Shown here piece after piece: positions 48,398 through 61,500 of a DNA stretch of 64,000 nucleotides. The stretch spans positions 5,511,170 through 5,575,169 of the forward strand of contig NC_031480.1 of the NCBI RefSeq assembly GCF_000006565.2. Reading direction: 5' to 3'. Under the pieces are notes generated by a model. That model saw nothing but the letters and a program-made list of their open reading frames with translations. It had not been told where the DNA came from and searched no databases. The DNA comes from Toxoplasma gondii ME49 (lineage: Eukaryota > Apicomplexa > Conoidasida > Eucoccidiorida > Sarcocystidae). The position numbers were made by a program, and so were the translations under genes. The number at the start of each line of letters is the position of its first letter. The stretch's first letter is position 1.

Positions 48398-51300
48398 GGT
48401 GGCGAGTTTGAGGGACGAGACGCGTGGGCGCAGCGGAGAACTCGAGAGAAGCGTATGGGATGCAGCGAGGCGTAGCGTCTTCACAGCAGACACACGCCTA
48501 CTGCTCAAAGTGTGGCAAGACAGACAAACTGCGGACAGAGGCGAGGCCTCGAGTCGGCGGGCAAATTTCTCCACAAATTCTACTTTCGGACGCCACTCAT
48601 CCTTAGGTGTACGCCGAGGTCTCTTGCTGCGAGTCTTCTTTGGACAAAGCAGCGGTATTTTAGGCGCCAGGCACTGCGCCGAGATTCATATGGAGTGGTC
48701 AACAAGCTTTTTTTGCGGCAGACAAGTTCACGTCGGGAACCGAGGCCTCGCTGTTTCAAGACCGCTCTCGAGGTGAAGCGGGGCGTATAGGCGCGAAACA
48801 ACTGCAGATGGCAAGAGAACTGGAGACGAAAGTCAGACACTGGAACAACGGAGCAAAATGTGTATGTCCGTGGACAACCAGGTGCACACGCAGCAGGCGA
48901 GGACCGGTCAACAGCGCCGAAGATGGGAAGAGAGCGACAGACTTTCCTGACTTTAGCTCACTTCCCTATTTAGGAGTCCACAGAGCCGCTGGAAAGCACC
49001 CGCTTCGTCGAAGGGTTCGGCAAACGGACGTGAGAAGCGCATGGTTGGCTGGAGCCTCAAGGGCCTGCCGGGGATTCTCCTCTGTGCCTGAACACGCGAG
49101 CGAGGAAGGTGACCTGGGTAAGAGAGGTATCGGGCAGCTGGGCGCGGCGAGACCAGTGACTGTGCGAGGTGAGAAAAGACACAAAAGTGAAACGAAAAAA
49201 GACAACGGCCGCAGGGGTTTGCAGGGGTTTCGCTTCCCGTCCTAAGACACTGTCCGGAGGAAAGAACGGCCGCCTCGCGGGTCAGCGATGTGTCGGTCGT
49301 TGCAGGACACAGGACCTCGACCTAAGACTGTTGCTCCAGAACCGAGCAGTGCAGATCCGAAAGGTTCTGTTTTTCGGGTTTGCTGCTCGGGTCAGAGCAC
49401 GGTCGTTTGAACCTGTGTGACGGTTCAGCTCCAAGGAAGCTGTGTGAAGCAGAGGAAATTTTTGCGGCATGGGGACAAATGCAGTCCAGGTCAACCGATC
49501 TGAGGTGTTGGGCGACACCCGGCCTCGGTCGGCGCGCGCCGAAAAGCCAGGCGAATCCTCGGAAGACGCAGGGCGAACGGTTGGATGTGCCCGCAGAAAA
49601 AGTCGAAGCGCGAAAGACAGAAGCACGAGACGCATTTCAAAGGAAGAAAAACGGCCTCGAGGAGGCCGCGCGTCACGCGTTGGCTGCCACTCCTGCGGCA
49701 GGGCAGTGGCTCTTACCTTGGCTTGTTGCGCAGCGTCCACCGTGAGGGGCGGAGCGCCAGTCAGGCAGAAGCTCAGACGAAGACAGTTGCCGCGCCGTCC
49801 TGGACCCCCTTCGCGGCGGAACAAAGTCCGGAGTGAAGAAAAAGGTCGCCTGGAAACAATTGCAGTGCGTACTCTACAAAAAGATGTTTTGACTGGCCAA
49901 GCTCCGTCAACCAAGATCCGAAGTTCCGTTCGGCTGTCTCGATGGAAAGCGGCGCATGGTGTTGTAGCCTCTCCGTCCGCTCGACGGAGGCACGTCCCCC
50001 TGGCCACTACGGCAGCCGAACGTGTTTACCACGCCAACGTATTTTAAGCACACTTCTGCCTTTGACTTCAGACACAACTTCAGCGGCAACTTATGGCGTG
50101 GAGAACCAGCCTCTCTCGTCACTCCACCCAGAAGTCCGTGTAAGACACGACGCGAATTGCACGTGCTCGCACCTCCTCTCGATCAGCTCGCACAGCTGCT
50201 TGGGAGACTGCGGACAGAGCTGAAGTGACCCACCAGACTTTGTACGGAACAGACTAATGCATTTTGTGTCCGGACATACAGAAGCCACGCAGGGCCCCTT
50301 TACAGCCATTCGAAAGGCAAAAGAGGACTCGACACGGGTTGTACGCAGACCCCAGCAGGTCAAAATACCTGCCCATGAGATCCCGTTGTGTCTGAGGAAG
50401 TAGGGGGCCATCGAGCGAAGGCATGTTTCTTGTCTAGCGATACAAAAAGGTTGAGCTCTTCAAATGGCGTTATCCGCTGCTAAGTGGAACTGGGATGAAG
50501 CGTGGCTTTGTTTTTCGTGATGGTAAGAAGGTGTATCCCGTACTTCAGGAAATTGTCCTCGCTTTCCAGGCTAACGTATGTTGAGGAGCAGTATCGTTCC
50601 AGTAGAGTCACAGAACGTAGAACGGTAAACTCGTCATGGTTCCGAAACACACATCAAACTCTTTTTTAGTTCCAGTTGATAGGCTGGTCGAGACGCCCTC
50701 TGGATCTGCTTACCACTCGTTGTGTCATCACCTACGTCTTTTTAGCCGATTGGCGAATCCAAGAATCTCTTCGAGCGTGAGAGACTCCGTGCGTGTGTGA
50801 TGAAGGAAGCAGTGTCACTTGAGACGTGCAGATGATGTTTCCGTCGGTAAGAATGTGCAGTTGGTGTCCGTTGCTGGTACGCATTCGAGCCCTGTGTAGT
50901 CGCAATGGACTACCTTGCACCGTTCGTGGCAAATTCCTGCCTGTTTGTGGTGGCCTCGGCAACTGTGTCTCGCGGGGTTGGTGACCCAGCATTGCCAAAT
51001 GAACAAGGATGCTGCGTATGTGTTCAGTTGAGTCTGCTTCAGTGAAAGCGGCTCTGCATTCTATCTACGTTGAAGGAAACGAGGAGCATTTACGTCCAGG
51101 AGCGCTGTGACAGACAGTCTGTGTGGGGGAGCTACCCGCTCACTTTCGCAGCGACGCTCGTGGCATAACACGAGCCACCAAACTAGACACAAATCGGCTT
51201 GGCTTGATGTCTTGGCAACCATCCTACGGCACCCCGATGCAAGAGGCAGTGACCCTCCGGTCGCGGCCGGAAGTAAGAGCTCTGCGAGTCTGACAAGAAC

Positions 51301-51861
51301 AGTGAACATAACGGCAGGCGTGGGGAAGCCCTCGCAGTTGTTGCCCCACCCGTTCTGGAAACACCGGACTTGTGGCCTCCATGGCAAGTGTCTCCTTCTT
51401 AGCACATTTGTTACAGCTGAACTACGTGGTAGAGCGCAGATGAGTTTCGCATACGGGCATCAAGTGGACAAGGAACGCGGATCGAATGATAGTGTATCCC
51501 GCGGCCGTCTATTCTAGGCTTTCGGAAACAAGGTTATTGTCTGAGACAATGGCATGATCCACGGCAGTACTTGGGGTAATTTTGAAACACTTCGGAGAAG
51601 CTGTTGGTATTTCCAAACTTGAAAAAACGGCAGAACGGACAGGATTTCCGCGTTCAGATAGCCCCCGCTGTGAGGGGCACCGGAAAGAACAGCAGGCCTT
51701 TTTTCGACAGCCCCACAGTGTTTTGTCGGCTGTAATGCACACCTAGCTTCAGTGCGAAAACGAAAAAAAATCCTTGACTGCTAGCACACGACAAAGCTGG
51801 AGGTGTCGCAGCTTCGTGAGCAAACACTAAACAGCACTTCCGCGTTGCATTTCTCGGCCTC
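48398..51861. promoter_or_regulatory. Head-to-head intergenic region between ApiAP2 and the MORN protein gene
   Basis: About 3.5 kb between divergent start codons, presumably with a long 5' UTR for the AP2 gene, as is common for coccidian AP2 genes. No supported gene: the longest open frames (near 49.3-50.0 kb on both strands) are Arg/Ser/Pro-rich mirror frames. A TGCAGGGGTT direct repeat (two short copies) lies near 49217. Composition drops to more AT-rich DNA after about 50.2 kb. Confidence 0.5.
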
Positions 51862-53428
51862 ATGGCAGACGGCGACAGGGACGAGGGCTCAGCCGGTCCC
51901 TACTCCTTCTCTTTGCCAGATGGCAGCACGCTGCCCACTGCTGGAACATACACGGGTTTTGCCAGTGTCCAATATACCAACGGGGATTCGTTTGAAGGCG
52001 AATTTGTGAACGGGCGAAAAGAAGGGCGAGGTGTTTACACGTACAGAAACGGGGACAAGTTTCAAGGCGAATACAAAAATAACAAACGAACGGGACTCGG
52101 AAGAACAGACTACTCCGCCGGGGGATTCTACCATGGTAGGAATTTGCTTAATTTTGTACTCTTAGTGCCCGTTACCAGACGCGAGAGTAGACGGGTTCGA
52201 CTCTACACGAAAGCGGTCCGAGTGATCGAAAGCGCGGCTCGGCTCTCGAATCTGCACCGAGACTGGCCCATGGACTTGTTGCCATATTTGATGGAGTACG
52301 GCTACGATTGCATCCGGACACCAAACGCAGCTTGAAATAACGTTCAATAAGGATTTCTCTGAGACTCTGAAGTAAAGCGCAGTGGTACATCGGTCCAGCT
52401 AGGAGCTACGGATGTCAAAGACACAGGAGAACAGAAAACTATGAAGAGTCAAAGACAGGCATGAAGTGGGATAGACAGGTAAATAGATACCGTCACAGTG
52501 GAACCTGCTCTTTTCTTGTTGGCAGGTAACTACGAAAACGGGCGCAGATCAGGAGAAGGCACACGGCGCTATCCGAACGGCGATATTTACTACGGCCAGT
52601 GGAAGGACGGCAAACACGACGGTTATGGAACCTATATCTTCAACACGACAAAGTACAAAGTAAGTCCAAGAGATCTAAACGATGAACGCCAGGCCTTCTA
52701 TCTGCATGCATCGGGATAAGGTCTCTGGGGAATATTATAATGTTGGGACGCAGCTAGGCATGATTCGGTGCACCTCCCAAAACACAGCTGACAATTACCT
52801 CTCAAACGTCGTCTTCCTACGGTGAATAGGTAGTGGCTCACCTGTGTGCGTCATTTGCCGAGTTGGTAACGCAGGCCAAGTTTTACTGAGCAGAGCAGGT
52901 TACTCTGCACACAGGGACTCACACTTGCCAGGTTGCCGTCGCATCGATTAACATATCAGACGACGTATTTGAATGCACTAGTTGTACATCCTATATTGTT
53001 TTCTTTCATGCATGAAGTTGGATGCTAATCCCATGCCGCGCCCTTATTCCTTTGTGCTCTCCTGGAAGACTGTTTGGATTTAGAAGCTGCAGCCTCCAGT
53101 CCGAGTGCACTGTTCACTAGCCCAACATTTCTCGTTCGCATCGTCGGTGTTTTGAGATCGGTTTGCACTTTTTCAGTTTGTGGGTCAGTGGAGAGCGGGC
53201 CAGCTTCTAGAGGGGTCGTGGCGCTGGCGAAATGGAACGGTCTACGAGGGCAAGTTCGAAATGAACAAACCATGTGGCGAGGGTACGTGGTCGTTCGCGA
53301 ATGGTACGCGACTGCAGGGAAGCTATTCCCAGCGTGTTTTGCCAGTGGACGAGGCTCCCGATGATGATCCACGACCCGCTCAAAAGATTGAACTCCAGTG
53401 GACACCATCCGGAGTTTCTGCTCAGTGA
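51862..53428 (+). CDS. MORN-repeat protein resembling radial spoke head 1 (RSPH1), 3 exons
   Basis: Exons 51862-52135, 52526-52659 and 53177-53428 join in phase to give 219 residues. At least seven MORN repeats (YxGx(W/F)xxGxxxGxGxYxx) run almost end to end: YTNGDSFEGEFVNGRKEGRG, YRNGDKFQGEYKNNKRTGLG, the joined GFYHGNYENGRRSGEG, YPNGDIYYGQWKDGKHDGYG, YKFVGQWRAGQLLEG, NGTVYEGKFEMNKPCGEG, NGTRLQGSY. The section from PNGDIYYGQW through TYIFNTTKYKFVGQW to the NKPxGxG repeat follows the order and spacing in RSPH1 (meichroacidin), where GTW, then RYQGKF, then NPVGPGKY end the array. RSPH1 sits in the radial spoke head of motile 9+2 axonemes; in coccidia only male microgametes have flagella. A generic MORN scaffold role cannot be excluded. 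No signal peptide or membrane segment. Confidence 0.85.
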
Positions 53429-54774
53429 AAGTTTTTAAAAAGACTGCAGCGAAATGTTCTTTGTTGGCACGCTCCAGCCTGTCGAGTCCTCCGGTCCTGG
53501 TGAGGAAACTTTCTACTGTATTTCTGACTTTCTTCTGGTCTTTCTTGACCCAAATTGAAGTCTGCCCGCTCAGCGTCGCACATGACTGTTCCTTGCCGAC
53601 ACTGCCCCTGCCCCTGCCACAGTCAACTGTCGCCGCTTTCGTCCCCAAGAGGGTGACAGCTCTTTCCCAGCAACTGCACCTCAGCTTGTCCTGTCTTCAC
53701 ATGGCGAAACTCTTCGCGCTGCCACCAAAGTGAATATCACGATATTTATTTAGCTTGAATACGAATGGTAATTTTTCAACTATACGCTGGATACCATTAT
53801 ACTTCATGCACTTAACATCAGTCCCACTTCTTTACAAAATGCGCAAGGATGGAGCACAAGACTCTACAACGGTTTTCCGCAATCAGGCGTATATTTCTGC
53901 TGGTAGGCAGGACCAGGAAGGCGACCTGACAGTGCCTCTGTAGCAATTGGAAAGATATTCTCGCCTAGGAACCTCAATGCCTAACAAGATACAAGAAACA
54001 CTAAGTATGCAAGTCCAATTTTGCCAGTGCGACGGCTTTTATCTGGAAATGTGTTAGTCGGCAGACGAATTTTCACGAGGTGAGTGCAAGTGTTGTCACC
54101 GGCTCTTCGGTGGTGGCTTGCGAAATTGACGCTGGTGCTCGTCGCTTTAGCACAAACAGACCAGACGGGAATTTTCGCCTGGGCGGCACTCGCCAAAATG
54201 TGTGCTCACTCACGCTCACACAGTGAAGATAGTCCGCTACACAGAACGAATGTCAAGTCGCTTTCCCAATGACGTTATTGTGTCGAAACGGACCACTGCG
54301 TTGATGCCCTTTATCCGCTCACTACCACTCGTTGAAAGCACACAATAACCGTTTTTCATTGAAATCTGAAGTCTGAGTCAAGAGTTTCGCTGTGCGACGG
54401 CAGACACTGCCCACATGCCCCCATGCACCTGCGGTTGGAAGACCAGCTGACGACCCTGTTTCGAGCAAGTGCCATGCAGCGACGGGGTGTACAGACACCG
54501 CAAAGCTGCCAAGAGACTTCACCAATGAATTGCTTGAACTGCCTTGCTTTTTGAAAATCTTTCAACTCACACGCCCTACAACCGCACTCCACTGCTTTTA
54601 CCGCGAGAGACACGGCATGCGGTGAAACACTTGCGAGCAGAGTACGTAGCCGAAGTGCCAAAGCATGAATCTCCCCACGAAGACGAAACATGGACCGACC
54701 TCGAAATCCAGCAGCCCGACACGGAAGCAGTGACAGGTCTATGCAGCCTGCCCACTGCTCTGGCGAAATCACGT
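53429..54774. other. Convergent intergenic region, MORN gene to PA28
   Basis: Only short frames without features; presumed 3' UTRs of the two genes. An imperfect palindrome of the dispersed family (GGTGTACAGACACC) lies at about 54486-54499. Confidence 0.5.
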
Positions 54775-57700
54775 TTAGAAAGTCATTCGACTGCGCGTGT
54801 CTTCGTTCTTCGGCTTTACAACTTTCTCCCAGTTCTGCACACCAAGAAACACCAGACAAACACCACTAGTCAAATGACCAAGTCTTCTCGAAGACCCTGC
54901 AGGAGCAGCTCACTGCCCTATCCCGCTGCGACCCACAAAACTCCGACCATCGGCAGACACAATCGTAATATAGCTACTTTCAAAAGTGCACGCACGGGCG
55001 CAGAAACGCTGCACGCGCCCGCATACATTAGGAATGAATTAACATGCGGAGCTTCTCACCTTGCACAGGAGGTCGTAGAGCATCGAGTAGTTGTTCCGCA
55101 TATCGACTTTTGTGAATTTTATGTGAAGCAGTTCCTTCTCATCCAGCTCTCGAATTGCCTGGGAAACGCAGGCATATCGCATGCACTGCTACCATCGGTC
55201 GCTACCTTTCAACGGCGAACGTGGGCACACAACTCAAATATGTACCTCGCAGCACTGTCGGTACGAAGGACGACTGTTTTCTTCTGAAACGTGGTGAAGC
55301 AGAAAGCTCGGGTGTCTCTCAAACCGGAGACAAGCCAATCCTTGCATACTTTCAACACCTAAAACCACGTCATTTCTGAATCACTCCGTGTGACCTGCCC
55401 TGTTTCTCGGATCTACACAGACAGCAAAACCATCGCTGCACGTCGTGAAGGTAGCCACAAAGAAGTCTTCTGACATCGACGACCCCGAGGTCGTCTTCCC
55501 CAGCTGTGGCCCCCCGCCTCCGACTGCATGCAAACACAAAACGGATCTTCTCCTACTTCGTCGCGCACTTCTACTTTGCATAGAACTGAAACAACGGAAG
55601 CAGATACATGGCTCTTCCAGACGCTTACTTCCCAGTAATCTCCGACATTGGGGTATTTCAAAACCTTGGTGGACAACTTCGCTCTGCATGAAGAGAAAGA
55701 CACAAACGCAACAAGACTGGGAACTGCGGAGCTTATTCATACTGAACTCTTGCGCCTTCCTCCCACAAGCAACCACGCGCAGTACTCTAAATTCGCAGCG
55801 ACTTCAGGAGAGGCGTATGCCTCTCCCTTCGCTTGTTTCGCTGTGCAGATTTCGAAACAGCGGTAACACAAAGTGCCAAACATAGTGATGTGTGTACACT
55901 CGACAAACGCACAGTTCATGAAACGCCTCCAAAAGAAAGCCACGGGCGGACTTCTAGCGCGTCATATGTGCACATAGCCATGTGCAAGCTTTGTTGCGTG
56001 TGAGTCTTTCCTTCTGACCGGAAACAGACACTTTCCCGCATGCAGACTCGCCGTCGCCTGAGAGATTCCACTTTTGTGTATACACTCGAAAACGTGCCGT
56101 CCTCCCGCGCTGCACTTGCGCTTCCTATCTACGCGGAAAGCGGTTTTGTTTCACCACTGGGTCGCTTCAAACCTCAGTTTTTAGAGTGTCCTGTTCCCCG
56201 TCGAACGTACCTCGCCATGTAGTACTTGAAAATTGCGTCGTAGAGATTGAAGGCCCAGTCCTCGACTCTCGCGAGCTCTTGGATGGCTTCTTCTTGGATG
56301 CCCACTCCAAAGTTGTTGCCGTCCTCGATCCGGGGGACGTTCAGTTGGATCCACAGCTTTACCTGACCCAGCTGGTGTATGTACACCGCAAAGACCACAC
56401 GGGAGCACGGCTGAAACGCTGCGGCTACGACGAAATACGAGGTCCACCACGCGTACGTATATGCATGTGTGCATGCGCATTTCAGGACTCATGCTGTACG
56501 GCACCAAGACCAAGCCCAAGGCGAGAACTGAGGGAACCGATACACCCCGAATCCCTCAAAGGAAGCGGTGACGTCGAAACAGTAACATCTCCAGCTACCC
56601 ACGCTGTCGTCCCTGTCGCTTTCCAGCTTCCGATATTGTTCAGTTGTCACGCCGAGTGCAGCGAATGCCGATATCTTCAGAAACAGGTGTACTTAGGAAT
56701 TCCAGTGTACGTGGAAGAGGCTACATCGACACAGACGCTGTCTCTCGCGAGCTGATGGTTTCAGCACGGCAGTCCTCAGTGCACACATCCGCTACATCCC
56801 CCGAGTTGAAGGAAATCAAGAAAAACGCGTTAAACAAAGAACCTACATATAAAGGTGCTGAAGCCTCCAGGCTTCGCAGAGAGCTGGTGGTTGGACCTCT
56901 AGCTGTGAACGCAAAACTCCTTAACTTGAACTCACGAGTTTAGGAAAGACACACCGTACAACGATTATGTCCACATGTGCATCTGAGTTGATACTCGTTT
57001 GAATTTGCTGTCCGCTTTATCTCGCTTTTCGCCTCGTGCAAACGGCGTCGCCTTACTGTCTCCACGAGCTCCGCAGCGTCTCTTTTCAGTTGTTCCAACT
57101 GTTCACAGATCTGTCCGTGGCGAGGCATGACGTGGGTGTAGCACATGCGGCCATCATCCAGCTGTATCGGAGGAGAGTGAAGGAAAAAAAACAGAACGTT
57201 ACACTCTACAGATATGTTTCCACGTGTACGTTCCAGGAAGGATACGTTCTAACGCGTCTGGACACCGAATCTCCTGATCAGCGATGCGGCGCGTCTCCCT
57301 CTGATTCGTCCCCACAAAAACGTCGGGAGCGATTGAGACAAGCAAACGAGAAACGGCATGTGGCGTCTACGTCACCTTCCAGCCGACAGCTCTTTTCTTC
57401 ACTCCGTTGTGGGAGAAACAAGACTCGCATTCAGCCCGCGTGGAAAGCGACGCACCTTTATCCGTTTCCCCGGAGGGAGGCTACCGGATGTCGTTACACT
57501 TGTGTCGCAGTCTCCACTTTCCGCATGTTTTCCCTCCCCCTTCGACATTTGGGCCATATCCGCTGACGGAAACAAGGAGCCCGGATCTGCGTTGACGTTC
57601 TGCAGAGAAAGGCACACCAGGTCAAAAAAACGGGGAAGCAGCCGATTCCAGAGCGCGCCTCAGTGTCCATACACTGCAGCAGCGGCGGCGCGCAAGGTAC

Positions 57701-58515
57701 GAGGGGGGCGAAGCTTCGACCCACACCTCGTATCCAATTTCCGGCAACGGTTCACAGAGAGATGGGCAGACGCAAAATGCACAAACGCGCTTTCTTTGGA
57801 GCAAGCAGCGATGGCGCAAAAACGCGTGAGACGACGCAGAACGACGACCTGAAACTCTCCCAGGATGGGCACTGAAACACACGAAAGAAATATCGCGTGA
57901 CACAGCGGGGAGCGGCCCGCAAGGCGACGCAGACGTCGACGCAAGGAGCTCCACAAAAGGTTTTGCGTTTCGAACGCGAGATGTGAGAAGTGCCTGATTC
58001 AGCCATGCGTAGACAGGAGGAAATCCCGAGTCTACGCGGTGTGTCCATGAACGAAAAACACCGAAGAGATCCACTGGAAAAGATGATGAAACAGTCCCCG
58101 GCCGAAACGCTGGTCCTCCACTCCCTCTGGTGTCGACGCGAACGTCCTGGCTGTTGAAGTTCATTGGAAAGATCCAGTGCTCGATCGCGGATCATGAGGA
58201 CGCAAACATCGACTTGGAAGGCGGTCGTGACGAAAAGAACGACGCATGGTCTCGTGATTTTTCGTTTTCGAAATCTTCCCTTCTCGGCGTCAGAACTCGC
58301 CCTCTGAGATCCCTCTCTCGCGCGCATACCGTGAGATTGTTGAAGTGGAGAATTTTTCTCGGAATGCGGTCCTTGAGGGAAATCACTGCCTGGCGCGTGA
58401 GGTCCTTCTTGAACTGTTCGTACTCCTTCTTCACACTCTGGTCGGAAGGCTCCAGCTTGTCCAGTTTGTCGAGGCCTGCCGCGGCCAGCGAGCTGAGAAC
58501 GGACGTGGAAGCCAT
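54775..58515 (-). CDS. Proteasome activator PA28 (REG/11S) subunit, 6 exons
   Basis: Exons 58515..58330, 57161..57057, 56362..56211, 55683..55629, 55158..55060, 54834..54775 join in phase to give about 218 residues. The N-terminal helix is VKKEYEQFKKDLTRQAVISL plus KDRIPRKILHF. Exon 2 has the helix HGQICEQLEQLKRDAAELVE. Exon 3 has KLWIQLN, then the activation-loop signature PRIEDGNNFGVGIQEE. Exon 4 gives AKLSTKVLKYPNVGDYW (family KYPHVEDYR). Exon 5 gives ELDEKELLHI and VDMRNNYSMLYDLLCK. Exon 6 gives NWEKVVKPKN and ends RSRMTF. PA28 forms a ring on the 20S proteasome and opens its gate without ATP. The length is a little below human PA28 (239-254) because the variable linker after helix 1 is absent or encoded by an unseen exon in the 1.17-kb first intron. 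The Phe C-terminus replaces the Tyr common in animals. Confidence 0.92.
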
Positions 58516-61500
58516 TTTTAGGAGCGCGAAAAAGAGCGGGAACGTTCCTAGATCCTCGGCAGGTCGAAACGAGGCGAACGGCCTTCCGCCTCGGCTTTTC
58601 GACGCAGTTGCACGAATGTGAGAGGTCCAGTGCTCGCGGCAATTCCCGCGGCCGTCGAGGAAAAGAAACAGACTTCGGGTCGTGCTGAAGAAGACCAGTC
58701 AACGACGCGGACGCGCAGTTGAGCGCGAATACGGTCCGCTCTTTGGTGATCGCGAAAGCGGCTGTCAGAAATTTCGAGAAACGCCGGCAAATGCAGACAG
58801 AAAACGGCACAAAACAAAAACAGACACGCGTGGTAGCTTCGCGAAAGGGCGCAAGGACAGTTCGATACGGCACCCGCGAGAAACCCCGTTCCCTCCGTAT
58901 ATGGGGGTTGAGAAATCGGATAAAAGCTGGAGAAACGCCGAGTGCAGATGCGTTCCCCACCAGCGGGAAAGTTCCTCTCGCTTGTCGATCCACAGAAACG
59001 TCCTTTTCCCTCTTTCCTGCAGATTAAAAGAAGCTGTGGGTTTCTATCGAGACGCACTCCTGCGAAACAATGCGAAACGGGCACATGCAGTTGACTAGAG
59101 AAAAGCGCTTTCCGGCTCGCGATGCATGTGTCTAATCCACGTGCCTGCGTCGATTGACGTTCTTTGCGGCTTCTGTCCACCTCCTGGCGCGTTGAGTCGC
59201 CCACTCAGGTTGCAAAAGAGACAGTGTGGCCAAAAGAGTCACTCAGTCTGCTCTTCAAAGAACGAATTCCCACTCAAGTTCCCCCCTGACGCCACTACTC
59301 ACCCGCCGTGCCTGTGAAGGTACGGCGCTGTCACGTTCAGGCTCGTACGTACAAGACCGTATCAGTTTGTTCGATTCTATTTGTGTGCCTGTGTGGACAC
59401 GCAAGCTTGGAAAGGCACCTAAAACTGTACGGAGCGTCAAACAGCTCCAGAAAAAGAACTCGATATTCGGTTCTGGTTGCTGTAGTAAACACAGTCGACG
59501 GATGACGTCACCTATGCACCAGCGAGAGGCGTTTCAGTGTTGTCACCTTTGCGAAACAAGTTCTGTCTGTAGCGATTGCCAGTACCTGCAGATTCTGATG
59601 AGGGCAAAGTTCCACTATTCCACATTGGGAGAAGGCAGGAGTGCTTCCTACTTGGTCAGCTGCCCAGCCGGAAGTGGAAGGTGTACGGTTGCGGTTCTCC
59701 TGTATCTTAGTGTGGTGCTTGTTACTCGACTCGCGATCTGACGAACGCAGTCACTCCTCGTCTGCGATGGTGAAAGCGCCAGGGAATGCAGAGGAGAAAC
59801 ACCATCAAGAAAATGCAACCAACTGGGAAAAGTCCAGCAAGTGTGGTAGACTTCGCTGCTTTAGGTGATGCGTTTGTTCTCTGCTGCTGCTGCAGATGAA
59901 AGTGGGTGAGTTAAGGTGCACCTGGGTGTTTGTAGTGGCTAGATCAGTACGGGGAGACAAATAGTTGTGTTTGCTCATTTGCTAACCTTCTGCATGAAGG
60001 CCCTATATCTAACTCTGTATGAAATTATGAGGCAGGCTCAAAAGAAACAACGGTGGCGATTTAGTGATCAGCAGACACAGGTGTAGAGGGTCACTCGAAC
60101 GTGAATCCCACTTCACGTCTTTCCTCTCTACAAAAGCCAGCGGTGGCCGCCAGCTGGATTGGCTCTTCATTGACATTGTTAAAAAATGCGCTGCTTCTAG
60201 CAGCACGGGAGGTGAAAGATACGGCTGCGGCAACCCGTCTCAGTGAAGACGCCTACGGAATAGTTTCCAACTTCCAGGCGTCTGTATTTGTGCATATGGA
60301 AAGAAGCTTGCATACAGCTGACAGGGCTGTGTTGACTCTTTCAGCCGTGTTCGGTATCTCGCACATCCATTTTCCACGGGGACACAAACGAACGGGTTGA
60401 TGCAGCCGCCTGAGGGGTCCAGCTCCTGAGGTTACTGACTCATTTACTGGACGTGATGCGAAAATGGGTATTCCGGGAATCCTCAGATCTGCCCATTTCG
60501 CTGGCACGTCCCTGCGGGAAACTTTGTCAGCTGCAGAAACTCCGTCTTATATATTTGGTGTGTCATACCCTTTGCCACTCTCGAACTCGAGCAGAGAGAG
60601 AAACCGGAGGTGCCATCTCTCGTTCAGTTCGGGGGTTTTGTGTCGAGCGTGTTCACGGCTGAACGCCAACCCGTTGTTCTTTGTGAAAGCAGCACAAGAC
60701 CTGAATCTTCTGTTCTTTGATCGGGTCACTAGCTCCAAGTTCTATGGCACCTTTCATGGCCGTCGGTTTCTAAAGCATGAACTTCAGTGGTGGCCAGCAA
60801 AGATTGTGAAGCAGGAGTTGCCTGTTTCCGTAAAACGAGATCGCCTCCTAGTACATTCCGCGTGTGTCAACAGGCCTTACAACGGCCATTTCGTTTATCC
60901 TGGAAAGCTCTCGAACGCGAGCGAGGCCGCAACAAGACAACGAGATTTGCCTTGGACAACAAAAGTCAAGCGTTTTTTCAACAATGGCACGCTGTACACA
61001 CGCGCACTGTCAGGGTAGAGCACAATAGACCTGTGTGATCTACCGTTCGCCGACAGTTTGACAGACGAAATGGGTTCGCACCACTCCACACGCTCGGCGC
61101 CTCCCCTTCCTCGACGAACGTTATAAAAGTCGATCTTTTTCGCGCAGCGATACGAGCCAAGGTGTGTGTCTGGGGCCTACACCCTCAGGAGCACAGTGAG
61201 AAAACTGTCGGATACCTCTGTCAATCGCGTCTCCAGTCTACGACTACAACAAGGCATTTCTTTTCACCTTCCGTCCACTCGAATTCTCTGCTGGTTTGCT
61301 CTACGCTGTACCGCGACAGTTGATCCCGGCGAACGCCGGTCCCGGCATCTTTGGCGCAAAGAACAGTTGTGAGGCTGCATTGTGTTTCCCGTGCAGAACA
61401 GTCACGGATGTACTGGCATTGAGACAAAACTATGACACAAGTCTCCACACCATCAACAGAGCATGTACGCAGCAAACAGTGAGAATTCGCGTCGCGAAAA

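Noticed and set aside
57752..58993. 413-codon minus-strand open frame overlapping the PA28 start
   Set aside because: It is out of frame with the PA28 first exon, lacks domain signatures and continues through upstream DNA.
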